Below are positions 1 to 8,841 of a stretch of DNA of 11,663 bases, piece by piece (position 1 is the stretch's first letter; every line of letters begins with the position of its first letter). The translations under genes and the position numbers were made by a program. The stretch is taken from assembly GCA_003990745.1 (NCBI GenBank), contig RBNI01006160.1, forward strand, positions 1 through 11,663, written 5' to 3'. The stretch comes from Jimgerdemannia flammicorona (lineage: Eukaryota; Mucoromycota; Endogonomycetes; Endogonales; Endogonaceae). A model generated the notes under the pieces. It worked only from the letters and a program-made list of their open reading frames with translations. It ran no database searches and was not told the DNA's origin.

Positions 1-262
1 TTAACGAACTCAATGTCCCATGGATTTTTATTGGAAGGGAACCTAGACTATATAGGCCAAAACCCTCCCCCACCACCCACCAAGCACTGCTCTCCTATTA
101 ACCTAGGTTAGCTATTGTTCAGTAGCTCGACCATGCCAGGCGCAGTAGGGCCAAGGCAGGCCTATACCTCATTCTGCACACCATGCTCTCCCTACCACCA
201 GGGGAAACCCAACTATATGCCAACGACTGAAAGCACATGCCCAAGAACCCAATGTATAATTA
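1..262 (-). mobile_element. 3' end of a poly(A) retroelement (LINE-like), 5'-truncated copy
   Basis: Read on the minus strand, this stretch is nearly the same as the last ~260 bases of the window (about 11385-11635). Shared landmarks are a CCTATATAGTCTAGGTTCCC block, an AATAAAAAT signal and a closing GGGACATTGAG. The other copy continues into a poly(A) tail, so base 1 of this window falls about where this copy's tail should begin. Homology stops near 262, so the copy is a short 5'-truncated insertion, as LINEs often leave. It keeps four CpG sites that are all lost in the right-hand copy. No coding sequence is evident here. That it is a LINE rather than another poly(A) retroelement is inference. 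Confidence 0.75.
27..32 (-). promoter_or_regulatory. Polyadenylation signal AATAAA of the left retroelement copy
   Basis: TTTATT on the plus strand reads AATAAA on the minus strand, 26 nt before the window edge. The same signal in the right-hand copy lies 24 nt before an actual poly(A) tail, which supports the role. Confidence 0.7.
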
Positions 263-293
263 TTAGCTCTTATTATTATCTAGGAGTTTGAGG

Positions 294-720
294 AGAGCAG
301 ATTAAATGGTTGAAGAAACTTCTAGATTATAGAATATTACTAGAAGTAGGAGTAAATGTTCTTAGGGGTGACTTCAATATGATCAGAGATATAGTAGTGA
401 ACAGAACTAATAAGGAAAGAAGTACTGGTAGTTATAATAATAATCTGAAGGTATGAGAGAAAGTTGAGAGACTGAGATCTTTGGTAGATATAATAAGAAT
501 ATTATGTAAAGGCTGGTGAATACATATATATCTACTGAGTAAATAATATTAGAATAAGGATTAACTAGATATTGACAGCTGATTGCTGGGGAATAGATAT
601 TTAGAGAAAATTAGAAGTAGATTAATATCTTTGATCTGACTATTGGAGATTATTAGGAAATGGTCAGTTTGGGGACAGTGGGAATGGACCTAGATATTAG
701 TATCTCAATTTCTCTTTACT
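294..720 (+). pseudogene. AP-type endonuclease domain remnant of LINE ORF2
   Basis: The frame beginning at codon 361 contains RGDFNMIRD at 364-390. This is the GDFN block of exonuclease-endonuclease-phosphatase-type LINE endonucleases, which nick target DNA for target-primed reverse transcription. The Asp and Asn of the motif survive. Upstream, IKWLKKLLDY fits the family's preceding helix. The N-terminal half with the first catalytic residues is absent, and several in-frame stops follow (for example TGA at the end of the NNLKV segment and in KGW*IHIY). The remnant cannot encode an active enzyme. Confidence 0.65.
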
Positions 721-1479
721 GGCTGAGCAAGGGCTATAGAATGTATAGATAAAGAATACTAGTTAGAAAATAATTTATTAGATTAGAGAGGGGAGCTCAA
801 TTGAGATTCACTAGATAATATTAAAAGTAGCTACTGGGGTATACTGGGGAGAGGCTGGCAGATAAGCTGGTAAGTAGCATCATAAGAGAGTAAGGTGGGC
901 TTTTATAAGATTGGTCAGACTCTAAAGAACTTAGGCCGATCTGCTAGAACTAGTGACAGAGGAGGATTAGAGATAGGAACAAGTCAGAATAAAGGTGAAA
1001 CAGTTATAAAAGATATTGAGAGAGAAAGAGATGGCTTATGTGAAGAGAATGTCTACTAGATTGAGATATATAGCAGAAGCTTGTAGATAGTGAGAGACTC
1101 TCTAAATATTTATCATAACTTCTTTAAGCTCAGAGAGTGAGGTATAGATGAGATAATATTCTTGATAAAGAGAGCTTGCTAGAATAGAACTCAATAGATC
1201 TTAGGCTCTCTGAAGGGGTCATAAGAGAACTTATAGAGTGAGAAAGAGTAGAGTACTAATGTGGAAGCAATTGAGTGGATACTAGGGAATTAGTAACCTC
1301 CTCTAGTAGATGGTCTGAGTGATCTGACTCTATAGTCCAGATAGAGAAAGTCCAGCAAATTATTATGGCTATATTATCAGATACTATACTAATTGAGGAT
1401 AGTTTGTCCTGGGATTTTGAAGGTATTAAGGGAGATAGTAGTACTGTGTGACTTTGTACACTTATCTGAGAAGTGGGTT

Positions 1480-2430
1480 GAGGAGCAGGTAATACTACTA
1501 TTTAAGAATAAGAGTAGATAAGAAGATTGGAAGAACTAGTGGCCAATCATACTTCTGGATATGGACAGGAAGTTGGTCACTAAAATAATTATTACTAGAC
1601 TATAGAAGATAGTCTGATAGATACTAGATAAGAAGCAAAGAGATCTTATTGGAGACTATCCTATAAGAGATAAAATAGAATAAATACATAGTGTCATTGA
1701 AAGAGTAAAGGCTAGTAGACTGGATAAAAGGTTAGTTTTTCTAAATCAGAAGAAAACCTATGACTGAGTGAGAAGAGTCTAGCTAGAGAAGGTACTAGAT
1801 AGAATTGATCTTCCTCAGTATTTCTGAGTTTCAATAATAAGTCTGTAGAAGAGTAATAGAATAGTACTTGTATATAATAAATACTTTAGTATAGCTTCCT
1901 CTTTAGAGAGAGGGAGATGGCCTCAGAGAGCTCTATTGTCTCTAATCTTTTATGCTCTATTATTAGAGCTAAATAGACAAAATTTGATATACAGTAGATA
2001 GGCTCTCAATCTATAATTTAGTTTAGAAGGTAGAAGTATTTAACAATAATATAATGGTTGGTCTTATCTCTATCTCTGATATTAGAGCATTGTAAGAGAC
2101 TATGGAACAGTATGAGAGACTCTTTGGAATAAAGCTCAACTAGCATAAGTATGAGACAAATAATATTAGAAAATAGCTTAGTAGAGGGAAATATCATTGG
2201 AACAATTATCTCTTTAGAAGAGACTATATAGTATTTGAGTATTTTTCTTTTAGTATATAGATCTGTCTTACTGAAAATCTGATGAGAAAGAAAGGTAGTT
2301 ACTTAAGAGGAGGTCCTTTGGAGCTGAGGGGGGGGTGTCATATCTCTTTAATGAGACAGATGTTAATTTTAAATATTTACTAACTGTCAAAGTTATAGTA
2401 TTTGATATATTATTTGAATTTTCTAGTCTT
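1480..2430 (+). pseudogene. Reverse transcriptase domain remnant of LINE ORF2
   Basis: In the same frame as the endonuclease, WPIILLDMDRKLVTK (from about 1540) matches the 'N-W-R-P-I-S-L-L' RT start block. FLNQKKTYD (1738-1764) matches motif A, F-x-D-x-x-K-A-Y-D, with Asn in place of the first Asp. ERGRWPQRALLSLIFYALLLE (about 1909-1970) matches the G-x-x-Q-G-x-P-L-S-P-x-L-F block. A frameshift of one base precedes FNNNIMV (2039-2059), which sits where the F/Y-A-D-D box belongs. Further down, ELRGGCHISLMRQMLILNIY and LSKL*YL (about 2312-2400) resemble the L-S-L-R-G-R ... L-L-S-K-L-W-Y block after the RT. Asp-to-Asn changes at catalytic positions need only G to A. With more than a dozen stops, the gene is dead. 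Confidence 0.75.
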
Positions 2431-3601
2431 AGTAGTTGAAGATAACCAGTAATTGAATTTGGATTAAGAGATAGAGTCAGTTAAGGTTAGAGATTTTGAT
2501 ACTACTAGTGAATAGAGGTAGTCTAGATCTAGTGAACTTCTTTAAGAGACTATACTCTTGAGAGCTTAGTGGTTGAAGTATGCCATTATATAGCTGTAGA
2601 GAAATAGATAGATACTATTGCTACAGAAGGTTTAGAAGATGAGAACTTCTTCTAGAGACTCTTTAGAAGATATGATATTATTAATAGAACTGAGTAATAG
2701 TTAGTACTTGAGGTTCAGAGACTTCTGGTGGGGGGTGGTAGAAGGTGCTCATCATATTAGACTTATTAATATAGTGGTGAGAGAAAATCACTTGGAGTCC
2801 CAGAATATAGTAATGGAATCACCTATTGTTAAATAGTATACTATTAGTAAACTTTGATCTCAGTGCTAGAGTAGAATAACAGTAAGAAATAGATATCAGT
2901 AGAGTAGTAGATAGCTGGAATTAGTGAGAAGTAAGACTGAGTAAATATCTAGATCTAGAGTATATATGTAAGGAGGTAGATTCCTCTAAAGTTCTAAGTA
3001 GTGTTGTGATATTTGATATAGAGAAATTTTATACTGAACTTTAGATCAGAATGCTTAATAGTGGATGATATCTTTAATTGTAAAGAGTGCTTAAATATAG
3101 AATAAAAGAGAGGATTTATATAGATGCCTGAATATTAGCTAAGTGAGTATAGGGTTCTTAGAGACTTCTGAACTATAATTAAGAATTGTCTAAAAGTGAC
3201 AAGAGGAGTGGTTGGTGTGTAGAATCAGTGAGAGAATTTGTAGATATATCTGATGAAGTATATTGGAGATGAGTAGCTTACTGTTGAGTAGGTCTTAGTA
3301 GTATAGATAGGACTAGCAGAATATTAGTTATATATATTTAAGGAGAGTAAGAGGTTGATTTTAGAGAAGTATCTATTATAATGAAAGAATTAATAGAGAA
3401 TATTTTTTCTAGCTAGTAGATTGAGACCTCTAAAGGAGTTACTATTATCAACTAGTAGAGGAAATTTATAGGAAAAGTAGAGAAAGAGTGATAGTAGTTA
3501 ATAGTATAGTGGAGAAGATTCTTCTAGAAAGATTAGATAGGGTTGGGGCTTTGTAGTACTCTATAAACCTGACCCAATTAACCTGAAACCTGACCCATAA
3601 A

Positions 3602-3800
3602 ACAGTCAACCCGGAATTAGATGTCATTCGTCTTTAACCCAACCTGGAATTATATGTCACCCATCTTTAACCTGACCCAGAATTATATATCACCCATCTT
3701 TAACCTGATCCAGAATTGTATGTCACCCATCTTTAACCCAACCCGGAAAGATACATTACCTATCTTTAACCTGACCTGGAAATATATATCACTTGACCTG
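3602..3800. repeat. 33-bp satellite array, left arm
   Basis: Units start at 3631, 3664, 3697, 3730 and 3763, exactly 33 bases apart, with a degraded unit before (3602-3630) and a partial last unit. Each begins TCTTTAACCTGACCC or a close variant, followed by an AT-rich middle and CACCCA. The reverse complement of this unit forms the array at 9313-9530, so the two arrays are inverted relative to each other. Because 33 is divisible by three, the array stays open in several frames and yields a false repetitive ORF (3621-3884). Confidence 0.9.
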
Positions 3801-3878
3801 TTATATACCCTTAACCCAAACCTGAACCTGACCCCTGAACCCGACCCTGAACCTGACCCTCTGAACTCTGCCCTGAAA
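3801..3878. repeat. Short CCTGAACCC/CCTGACCC-type tandem repeats next to the left satellite
   Basis: About six imperfect copies of a 12-13 base motif (CCTGAACCTGACCC and variants) lie between the 33-bp array and the hAT coding end. They share the TGACCC word with the 33-bp unit, so they probably come from it. The inner side of the right-hand array likewise carries a second, shorter repeat family (9191-9282), which makes the two ends structurally symmetrical. Confidence 0.65.
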
Positions 3879-4173
3879 AAATAATTCAGAAAATATTTAG
3901 ATAATATTCAGAGCAATTGGAAGTGAAAAATATCTGAAGACCACACCAAGAATCCAAATACATATATGCTCAAATTGTATTTACACACAAGCTGTTTTGA
4001 TATTCAGTTACTAGCTCACTAGCAATAGAAAAAATACATTCAGATGGAACAGATGTTGCTGAAATAGTAAGATAATCATAAGCCATTCATGGAAGATTAG
4101 ATATACTGACTGATTTCGCTGCCATCAATCGAGTATATCTATATGAGGATCAGCTGGATTCTCTGACAAATAA

Positions 4174-4234
4174 CTGAAACAGAGAAATATGAGTGAAAAT
4201 TAACCAAGCCAACCAAAAAACATAAAAAAAATAC
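4174..4234 (-). other. Intron 5 of the hAT pseudogene
   Basis: GTATTT donor directly after LEWW, and a TTTCTCTGTTTCAG acceptor with a pyrimidine tract, 61 nt, phase 0. Of the AG sites I tried, this was the only one found that keeps the frame into SVSISNL and the SECIFS block. Confidence 0.7.
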
Positions 4235-4540
4235 CCACCATTCAAGCTCATCATCTATATCAATGTGCTGTTTCTTCTTATATATTGAGTTGATAAAATC
4301 ATCAGCATTATGAGATATTGAGGGTATAATGACAGCATTTACAGGCTTATACTCCTTTTCCCAGATATATTCCATCTGATTTTTCCATTCATCAATTAAG
4401 GATTTTTTCCATTGCTCATAATGAAAATAATGCATATTGATATATGGATCTAAGGCCAAAGCTATGCTGTATAATAGTGTCATCTTGTAGTAATACTTTA
4501 GAAGTTTCGTACATGTATTCTCAGCAGTGGTAAGCATTAT

Positions 4541-4659
4541 CTATAAAAAATAAAAATATATACATATTACTTCCCAATTACTTACTAAATTAGTTCCTAA
4601 ATTCACAAATAAAATTACTTTCAAAATTATATATATATATATCTGATTAAAATATTCAC
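4541..4659 (-). other. Probable intron 4 of the hAT pseudogene
   Basis: GTGAAT donor after DTYQTG and TTATAG acceptor before ATAATGCTTACC, 119 nt, with an AT dinucleotide run inside. The upstream exon ends in phase 1 but the downstream exon needs phase 0. Either a small indel has occurred or the true donor is elsewhere. Confidence 0.5.
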
Positions 4660-4871
4660 CAGTTTGATATGTATCAATGACATCTTTGAGGTGATCACAT
4701 AGCTGATTATAGTGGGATAATAGCTGCTATTGTAGGATATTTCAAAGCTGACATCACAGTTGTCACTTTGGCAAAAGGCTAGAGAAATTGGCAAATCAAT
4801 TCAAATTGTTGCCATGTATCTTCAGATATATTACTCATTTACTTATCCATGGCACACAATATATCCAAGTC

Positions 4872-4958
4872 CTATTTGGATATAATATCAATTTATTTAG
4901 TACCAAAATACTTCTAAATCATATTCTAAAATCTATACAAATAGATTCAAAATCTTAC
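4872..4958 (-). other. Intron 3 of the hAT pseudogene
   Basis: GTAAGA donor after ALEICK and AAATAG acceptor before DLDILCAMDK, 87 nt, phase 0. Both sides are recognisable hAT sequence, and the intron lies just after the RW motif. Confidence 0.8.
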
Positions 4959-5714
4959 CTTACAAATCTCTAGAGCATGCACTAACATTTTATGTATAGA
5001 ACTCCATCTTATCATAACATCTAAGAGAGGCTTCAAAATGGGAATTCCAGAGGATTTACAGACCTTCATCAGTTGTACTTGTCATTATACTAAATTTTTG
5101 ATCTTCTTTATCAACTCCCATAGCTTTTCAATGGGCTTGCTAAGAGAACCAAGAGCATCATGAATGACAAGATTCAATACATATCCGAAACAGCATATAT
5201 GAGTGAGCAGATGATGGAGATTCTCAAACAGAGTATCATTGTTACTAGTATTGTCACACACAACAGCAATGATTTGATTATTACTAGGTAATAAATCATC
5301 TATTACCAGCTCCAGACTTTTTACAAGATTGGCTCCCATGTGTATTATTTCGCTGATATTCACAAAGTCTAAGATAATGTCATACATCTTCCAATCACTG
5401 GCAATCCAATGGGCTGTTAATCCAAGAAAGGTCTTGATGTTAATGTCCAATGTCAAACAATCAAGTATAAGTGACACCTTTGACTTGAGCCCTGCTAGCC
5501 TTGCTTTCACTTGAGTCTGCAATAGTTCGAATTCCTTTCAAATAACTCATGAAATCATATCAGCCAATGGAATGGCCAGATCAGGGTATAATATATGAAA
5601 GAGATACTTGAAGCCAGCATTTTTGATAGTAGAGAATGTCTGATATCCAGTAACAATGAAGTTGGCAATTAACTGATAGAAATTTTCATCGCTTAAAGTC
5701 TTGCTAGTGTGTTC

Positions 5715-5797
5715 CTATTTGTAATAATAAAATTTTATGAATTATTTTTCTAATAATCTTCTAAGTACTTCCCAAATTCTATTCTATCCATACTTAC
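5715..5797 (-). other. Intron 2 of the hAT pseudogene
   Basis: Canonical GTAAGT donor and AAATAG acceptor, 83 nt, phase 0. It joins KKDDI to EHTSKTLSDENFYQLIANF, where the conserved hAT core begins. Confidence 0.8.
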
Positions 5798-5965
5798 AAT
5801 ATCATCTTTCTTAGACTAGCAAGAATTCTCAGTATACTGGAGAGGTAAGAGTATGGCATTGTGATACTTCCAGAGATATTGTTTAAGATTATAGATATTG
5901 CCATCCTTCAATATATAGCTCCAAGTTGTGCAATGGTTGCAACTGATGAGCTTACTTTGTAAATT

Positions 5966-6088
5966 CTGTTTAAATAGAGAGATATGAGACTATATTAGAA
6001 CCTTAGCTGCTTACAACTGACCACCTTTATGACTGATGAGATCAATCACTCCTATGAATACAACCATTAGTACAATATATAAAACTAC
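5966..6088 (-). other. Intron 1 of the hAT pseudogene
   Basis: GTAGTT donor and AAACAG acceptor, 123 nt, phase 0. Removing it joins SWV*DHATK directly to NLQSKLISCNHC and restores a BED finger of normal spacing, which is the main support. Confidence 0.75.
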
Positions 6089-6289
6089 CTTTGTGGCATG
6101 ATCCTACACCCAGCTATCACCAGGTTTTATTTTTATTTTTATTCTTGTGCTCATTAGTGATAATGAACTGATGGAGATATCTGATATATCCTCCAATATA
6201 TCCTCTGATATATCATCTAATGGTTCTGAGATTTCTCCTAAATATACTTCTTCATCTTTAGACATTTCGAATGTTTGATGATGGTAGAG

Positions 6290-6500
6290 ACTGGGAGCTT
6301 GAGTGAGAGGCCGAGAGCTAGAAAGTAGCTAGGAAGTGGTAAGCTAGGGAGTGGCGAACTGGGAAATGAGCTGGGGGGGCAGTGAACTAGGGGGCAGGGA
6401 GTTGGTGGGGGCAGTGAGTGGTGGGAAAAGCCAGGAACTGTGGGGCCTGGAACAAGAGTCAGCGAGCTGGGGGGCAGTGAGAGAGAGAGCAGCAAGGTGG
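6290..6500. repeat. G-rich imperfect tandem repeat upstream of the hAT start
   Basis: The plus strand carries many variants of GAGCTGGGGGGCAGTGA and GGAACTGGG at roughly 18-24 base spacing. It lies just upstream of the hAT start codon (6265) and is C-rich on the transposase sense strand. Overlapping ORFs on both strands (6238-6711, 6351-6542) are low-complexity products of the repeat. Confidence 0.7.
6373..6411 (+). other. Potential G-quadruplex
   Basis: Four G-runs lie within 39 bases on the plus strand: 6373-6379, 6390-6394, 6397-6399 and 6407-6411, with loops of 10, 2 and 7 bases. One loop is long, so stability is uncertain. Confidence 0.5.
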
Positions 6501-6612
6501 CATGTGATAGCCAATGATCGATTGTGGACAGAGGATGGATGAATACATATGTATAGGTAGTGAACTGGTACCCATCATGCAACTGCAAACAGCAAAAATA
6601 CTTTGGATATTT

Positions 6613-7059
6613 AGCATGTTCTGTATAAGTCCCAATTGAGCAAGGTTTGCAATGAGGTTTGAGTGAGATTTGTGGTACATTTGCACGAGATTTGCAGTGA
6701 GGTTTGAGCAATATTTATAAGTAAGATTAAAGCAAGATTTGTAAGTAAGATTAAAGCAAGATGTATAAGTGAGATTTGCATATAAGATTAAAGTGATATT
6801 TGCATAAGCCAGACTTTGCAAGCCTTATACTTACAGGTCTGGACAAGCTCAGTCACAAGCTGATACATATGACGTATATATAAGCTGATATCACATGATA
6901 TAAGCTATTGGCTAAGCTTCTAAGTGTAAGGCTTGTAAAGCCTGACTTATGCTTGAACCTGACTGTAAATCTTACTGCAAATCTCGCTCAAATACATTAC
7001 AAACCTTGCTTAAATATCATTGCAAACCTCGCTCAATTGGGGCTTATACAGAACCTGCT
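6613..7059. mobile_element. Fold-back (MITE-like) element 1
   Basis: The left arm starts AGCATGTTCTGTATAAGTC and continues into CCAATTGAGC(A/G)AGGTTTGCAATGA. The right arm ends with the reverse complement (CTCAATTGGGGCTTATACAGAACCTGCT at its edge). Inner arm segments GCATAAGCCAGACTTTGCAA and its inverse TTGTAAAGCCTGACTTATGC also pair. The left arm is longer because an AGATTAAAGCAAGATTTGTA-type segment is tandemly repeated (about 6715-6800). The centre (6856-6910) contains AAGCTGATATCACATGATAT. No clear target-site duplication was seen. Non-coding. Confidence 0.75.
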
Positions 7060-7071
7060 GAATCATACAGA

Positions 7072-7274
7072 GAGGAGTGGAATGCAGTGAGGAAAGCTCC
7101 GGATTGCAAGTATAAGTATAAGCATAAGCTTTGCTCCACTCTGTCTGACAAGCTGATAATAAGCTGATATCACATAATATCAGCTATCAGCTGAGTAGAG
7201 CAAAGCTTGTGCTTGCACTTACACTTATGCTTAAGCTTACAATCCAGAGCTTTCCTCACTGCATTCCACTCCTC
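7072..7274. mobile_element. Fold-back (MITE-like) element 2
   Basis: Near-perfect inverted arms: GAGGAGTGGAATGCAGTGAG at 7072 pairs with its reverse complement ending at 7274. Pairing continues inward through AAAGCTC(C/T)GGATTG and AGCATAAGC. The core at about 7150-7190 contains AAGCTGATATCACATAATAT, almost the same as the core of element 1, only 12 bases away. Small ORFs at 6949-7167 and 7170-7373 are by-products of the arms. Confidence 0.8.
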
Positions 7275-7310
7275 TTGCATTCTACTCCTCTTGCATTCCA
7301 CTCCTCTTAC
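7258..7310. repeat. 17-bp tandem repeat at the edge of fold-back element 2
   Basis: Three consecutive copies of GCATTCCACTCCTCTT, differing by one base in the middle copy. The first copy is the terminal sequence of fold-back element 2's right arm, so the array looks like an expansion of that terminus. Confidence 0.75.
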
Positions 7311-7390
7311 ACAATCCTCACATATTCCTCCACCTCCCTCACCCTCATTCCTCAGATTACAAACAACATGCAATTTGGAAATAGGTTTTG

Positions 7391-7490
7391 AAAGAGATTT
7401 CGAAGAGATTCCAAAAGAGATTTCAAAGAGATTCCAAAAGAGCTTCTGAAAGAGATTTTGGAGAGATTCCGAAAGAGCTTCTGAAAGATA
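7391..7490. repeat. 23-bp tandem repeat, AAAGAGATTTCGAAGAGATTCCA type
   Basis: About four copies of a 23-base unit that is itself a near-doubling of an AAGAGATTCC/AAGAGCTTCT half-unit. The plus strand is purine-rich. ORFs at 7207-7449 and 7388-7609 are open because of this low complexity and are not called as genes. Confidence 0.75.
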
Positions 7491-7549
7491 TTATAGCTTT
7501 TGAATATTTAAGATATCAAAAGCTTACTTTTGCCTCTTATTTTTTTTCA

Positions 7550-7590
7550 CCTTATCCTTCACTTTGCCTTATCCTTCACTTTACCTCACT
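7550..7590. repeat. 17-bp pyrimidine-rich repeat, two and a half copies
   Basis: CCTTATCCTTCACTTTG at 7550-7566 is followed by CCTTATCCTTCACTTTA at 7567-7583 and a partial CCTCACTT. It lies just upstream of the candidate start of the plus-strand gene and could be part of its leader. Confidence 0.7.
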
Positions 7591-7707
7591 TAATTCACCA
7601 CTATGTTGAGAAAATGTAGATATAACTGCCTGGCCAATAAGTATTTACTTGGCCCCTGCTAAGCTTGATGCACTTCAGCTTGCCATCCCAAAGCTCGGCA
7701 CCCTAAA

Positions 7708-7851
7708 GATGCCCAGCTTGCCGACACCCAGCCTGCTGAGCTTGCTGACACCCAGCCTGCCAAGCTTGCCAACACCCAGTCTGCTGAGCTTGCCAACACC
7801 CAGCCTGCCAAGCTTGCTGACACTCAGGTTGCCAAGCTCACCAACTCTCAG
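7708..7851 (+). repeat. 24-bp coding repeat, P-A-K-L-A-D-T-Q octads
   Basis: Six 24-base units in register at 7708, 7732, 7756, 7780, 7804 and 7828. They encode DAQLADTQ, PAELADTQ, PAKLANTQ, SAELANTQ, PAKLADTQ and VAKLTNSQ. Base changes between units alter few residues, which argues that this is the true frame rather than the S/P/L-rich or antisense frames. Confidence 0.75.
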
Positions 7852-7954
7852 CTCACTGACCCATAGCTCCCCAATCTCCAGCTTGACCACAAGCTCACTG
7901 CCAGTCTGCAAGCACAAGGTCCCCCACCAGATCCCAATAATGCTGCTCAAAAAA

Positions 7955-8036
7955 GTTAGTTTTTTTTTTTTTTTTCTTTTTAAATCAATGTTCAAATTTT
8001 TTTCCTAATAACATTCGAAATATACATATCCTCCAG
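7955..8036 (+). other. Intron of the Cys-rich octad-repeat pseudogene
   Basis: GTTAGT donor, a run of about 17 T, and a CCTCCAG acceptor, 82 nt, phase 1. The split codon A|CT gives Thr and joins PPDPNNAAQK to SKPGPECKSC without a stop; unspliced, the frame stops at the donor's own TAG. Confidence 0.7.
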
Positions 8037-8529
8037 CTTCTAAGCCTGGGCCAGAGTGTAAATCTTGCTACAATTGCCATTTTTGCCATCAAGTTTGCCC
8101 AAGCACTACCTGGAAGCATTGCCAAACCAATTTCCTGGATGCCCCAAACTTCACAGAGAAAAGGCCTTACAAATTAGACATTAGGCATACTTTTGCTTCA
8201 GCCAACAAATGCATTAAGAAAGTACATAATGACCAACTGAGGCAAGAAGTCATAAGAGTGATAGAAAACCATGCAAAAATTGTAGAACATTCATCATACC
8301 ACACTGGCTTCAAGGTAAATGCCAAAGCACAGAATAAGCAAGGTTGTCTAGATGGAATTATCATCATGGATAAATATGAAAAACTGCTGACCATATTTGA
8401 ATGAGTATTGGTGAAGAATGACAAAATGCTTTATATGTGACTGATGGATAGCAGACTTGTGTATTTTGTTGAATGGGGTGGTAGTGGAGGAGATAGAGAG
8501 ATGGGAGAGATCAGTACCGGTGGAGAAGT

Positions 8530-8815
8530 CAGTGCCAGTAGAGAGGTCAGTGGAGAGGTCGGTGTGGGGGAGGTCAGTATGGAGAAATATAGGGAGGTCA
8601 GCACAGAGGAACATAGTGAGGTTAGTATAGGAGAAATTGGCATGGAGTAATATGGAGAGGTCAGTGCAGGAGAGGTCAGTGTAGAGGAACATGGGGAGGT
8701 TGATGTGGAGGAATATGGGGAGGTTGGCATGGAGGAATACAGGGAGGTTGGTGCAGAGGAACATGGAGAGGTTGGCATAGAGGATGAAATGAAGGTTGGT
8801 GTAGAGGAGGTCAGT
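8530..8815 (+). repeat. 24-bp coding repeat, E-E-Y-G-E-V-G-M octads
   Basis: About eleven imperfect 24-base units on the GAGGAATATGGGGAGGTTGGCATG pattern encode Glu/Val/Gly-rich octads with Tyr or His at the third position. A TAA (8648-8650) interrupts the array. Antisense ORFs over it (8348-8778) are shadows of the repeat. Confidence 0.75.
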
Positions 8816-8841
8816 ACAGAGGAGGATAAGGAGGAGGAGGA

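Larger units (their letters stand above)
285..3545 (+). mobile_element. Degenerate 5'-truncated non-LTR retrotransposon (LINE)
   Basis: Translating the plus strand through stop codons gives a chain of LINE ORF2 landmarks in the right order: the second half of an endonuclease, then reverse transcriptase motifs, then the conserved post-RT block. The first half of the endonuclease and any ORF1 are missing, so the copy starts abruptly near 285. The strand is rich in A and G and very poor in CpG. Stop codons are dense, with many TAG, as expected from CAG or TGG after C-to-T change on one or the other strand. From about 2450 to 3545 I recognise no domain; I assign it to the same element because composition and stop density do not change. 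The 3' boundary is set by the satellite array that follows. It is in opposite orientation to the retroelement end at 1-262, and the sequence does not show whether the two are the same family. Confidence 0.75.
3886..6265 (-). pseudogene. hAT superfamily transposase, six exons, inactivated
   Basis: hAT transposases excise and reinsert DNA elements with a DDE-type nuclease core. I reconstruct the exons, reading on the minus strand, as 6265-6089, 5965-5798, 5714-4959, 4871-4660, 4540-4235 and 4173-3886, about 636 codons, a usual hAT length. Exons 1-2 form a BED zinc finger (residues about 51-94): SWV, then C-x2-C, then Tyr where the first His is expected, x4, His. Exon 3 holds FIVTGYQTFST, the first catalytic Asp (LILDC, ~200), the second (VCDNTSNND, ~269), CCFGYVLNLV (family CFAHxLNLV, His to Tyr) and the RW motif (~351). 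Exon 4 has ALKYPTIAAIIP and YNQLCDHLKDV. Exon 5 is intact and ends in LEWW. Exon 6 has YDYLTISATSVPSECIFS, the C-terminal dimerisation block. There are eleven in-frame stops (6106, 5818, 5549, 5540, 5087, 5084, 4841, 4781, 4152, 4089, 3972, first base of each) and a 2-base loss near 4710. Introns 1, 2, 3 and 5 are all phase 0; the fourth no longer keeps phase. Family call sure; exon edges inferred. Confidence 0.9.

Noticed and set aside
1..3545. Twin-priming: 1-262 (minus) and 285-3545 (plus) as one LINE insertion with an inverted 5' part
   Set aside because: The geometry fits, but the 1-262 piece keeps its CpGs while 285-3545 is saturated with mutations, so separate insertions of different age are more likely.
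3602..3800. CRISPR-like array
   Set aside because: Units are contiguous 33-bp repeats with no unique spacers, in a eukaryotic transposon context.
3621..3884. ORF of 87 codons on the plus strand
   Set aside because: It is the 33-bp array read in frame; no domain, and the repeat explains its openness.
6238..6821. Overlapping ORFs on both strands (6238-6711, 6351-6542, 6459-6821)
   Set aside because: They run through the G-rich repeat and a fold-back arm, and have only low-complexity composition.
7170..7609. Small ORFs in the 7170-7609 region
   Set aside because: They consist of fold-back arms and the 17- and 23-bp tandem repeats, with no support for coding.
7649..8008. S/P/L-rich ORF (plus) and its antisense partner at 7675-7995
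   Set aside because: These are other frames of the 24-bp array. Only the P-A-K-L-A-D-T-Q frame splices cleanly into the Cys-rich exon. The 119-codon frame also starts at TTG and runs into the intron's T-tract.
8348..8778. Minus-strand ORFs with repeated T-S-P/N-L-P residues
   Set aside because: Antisense shadows of the plus-strand octad repeats.
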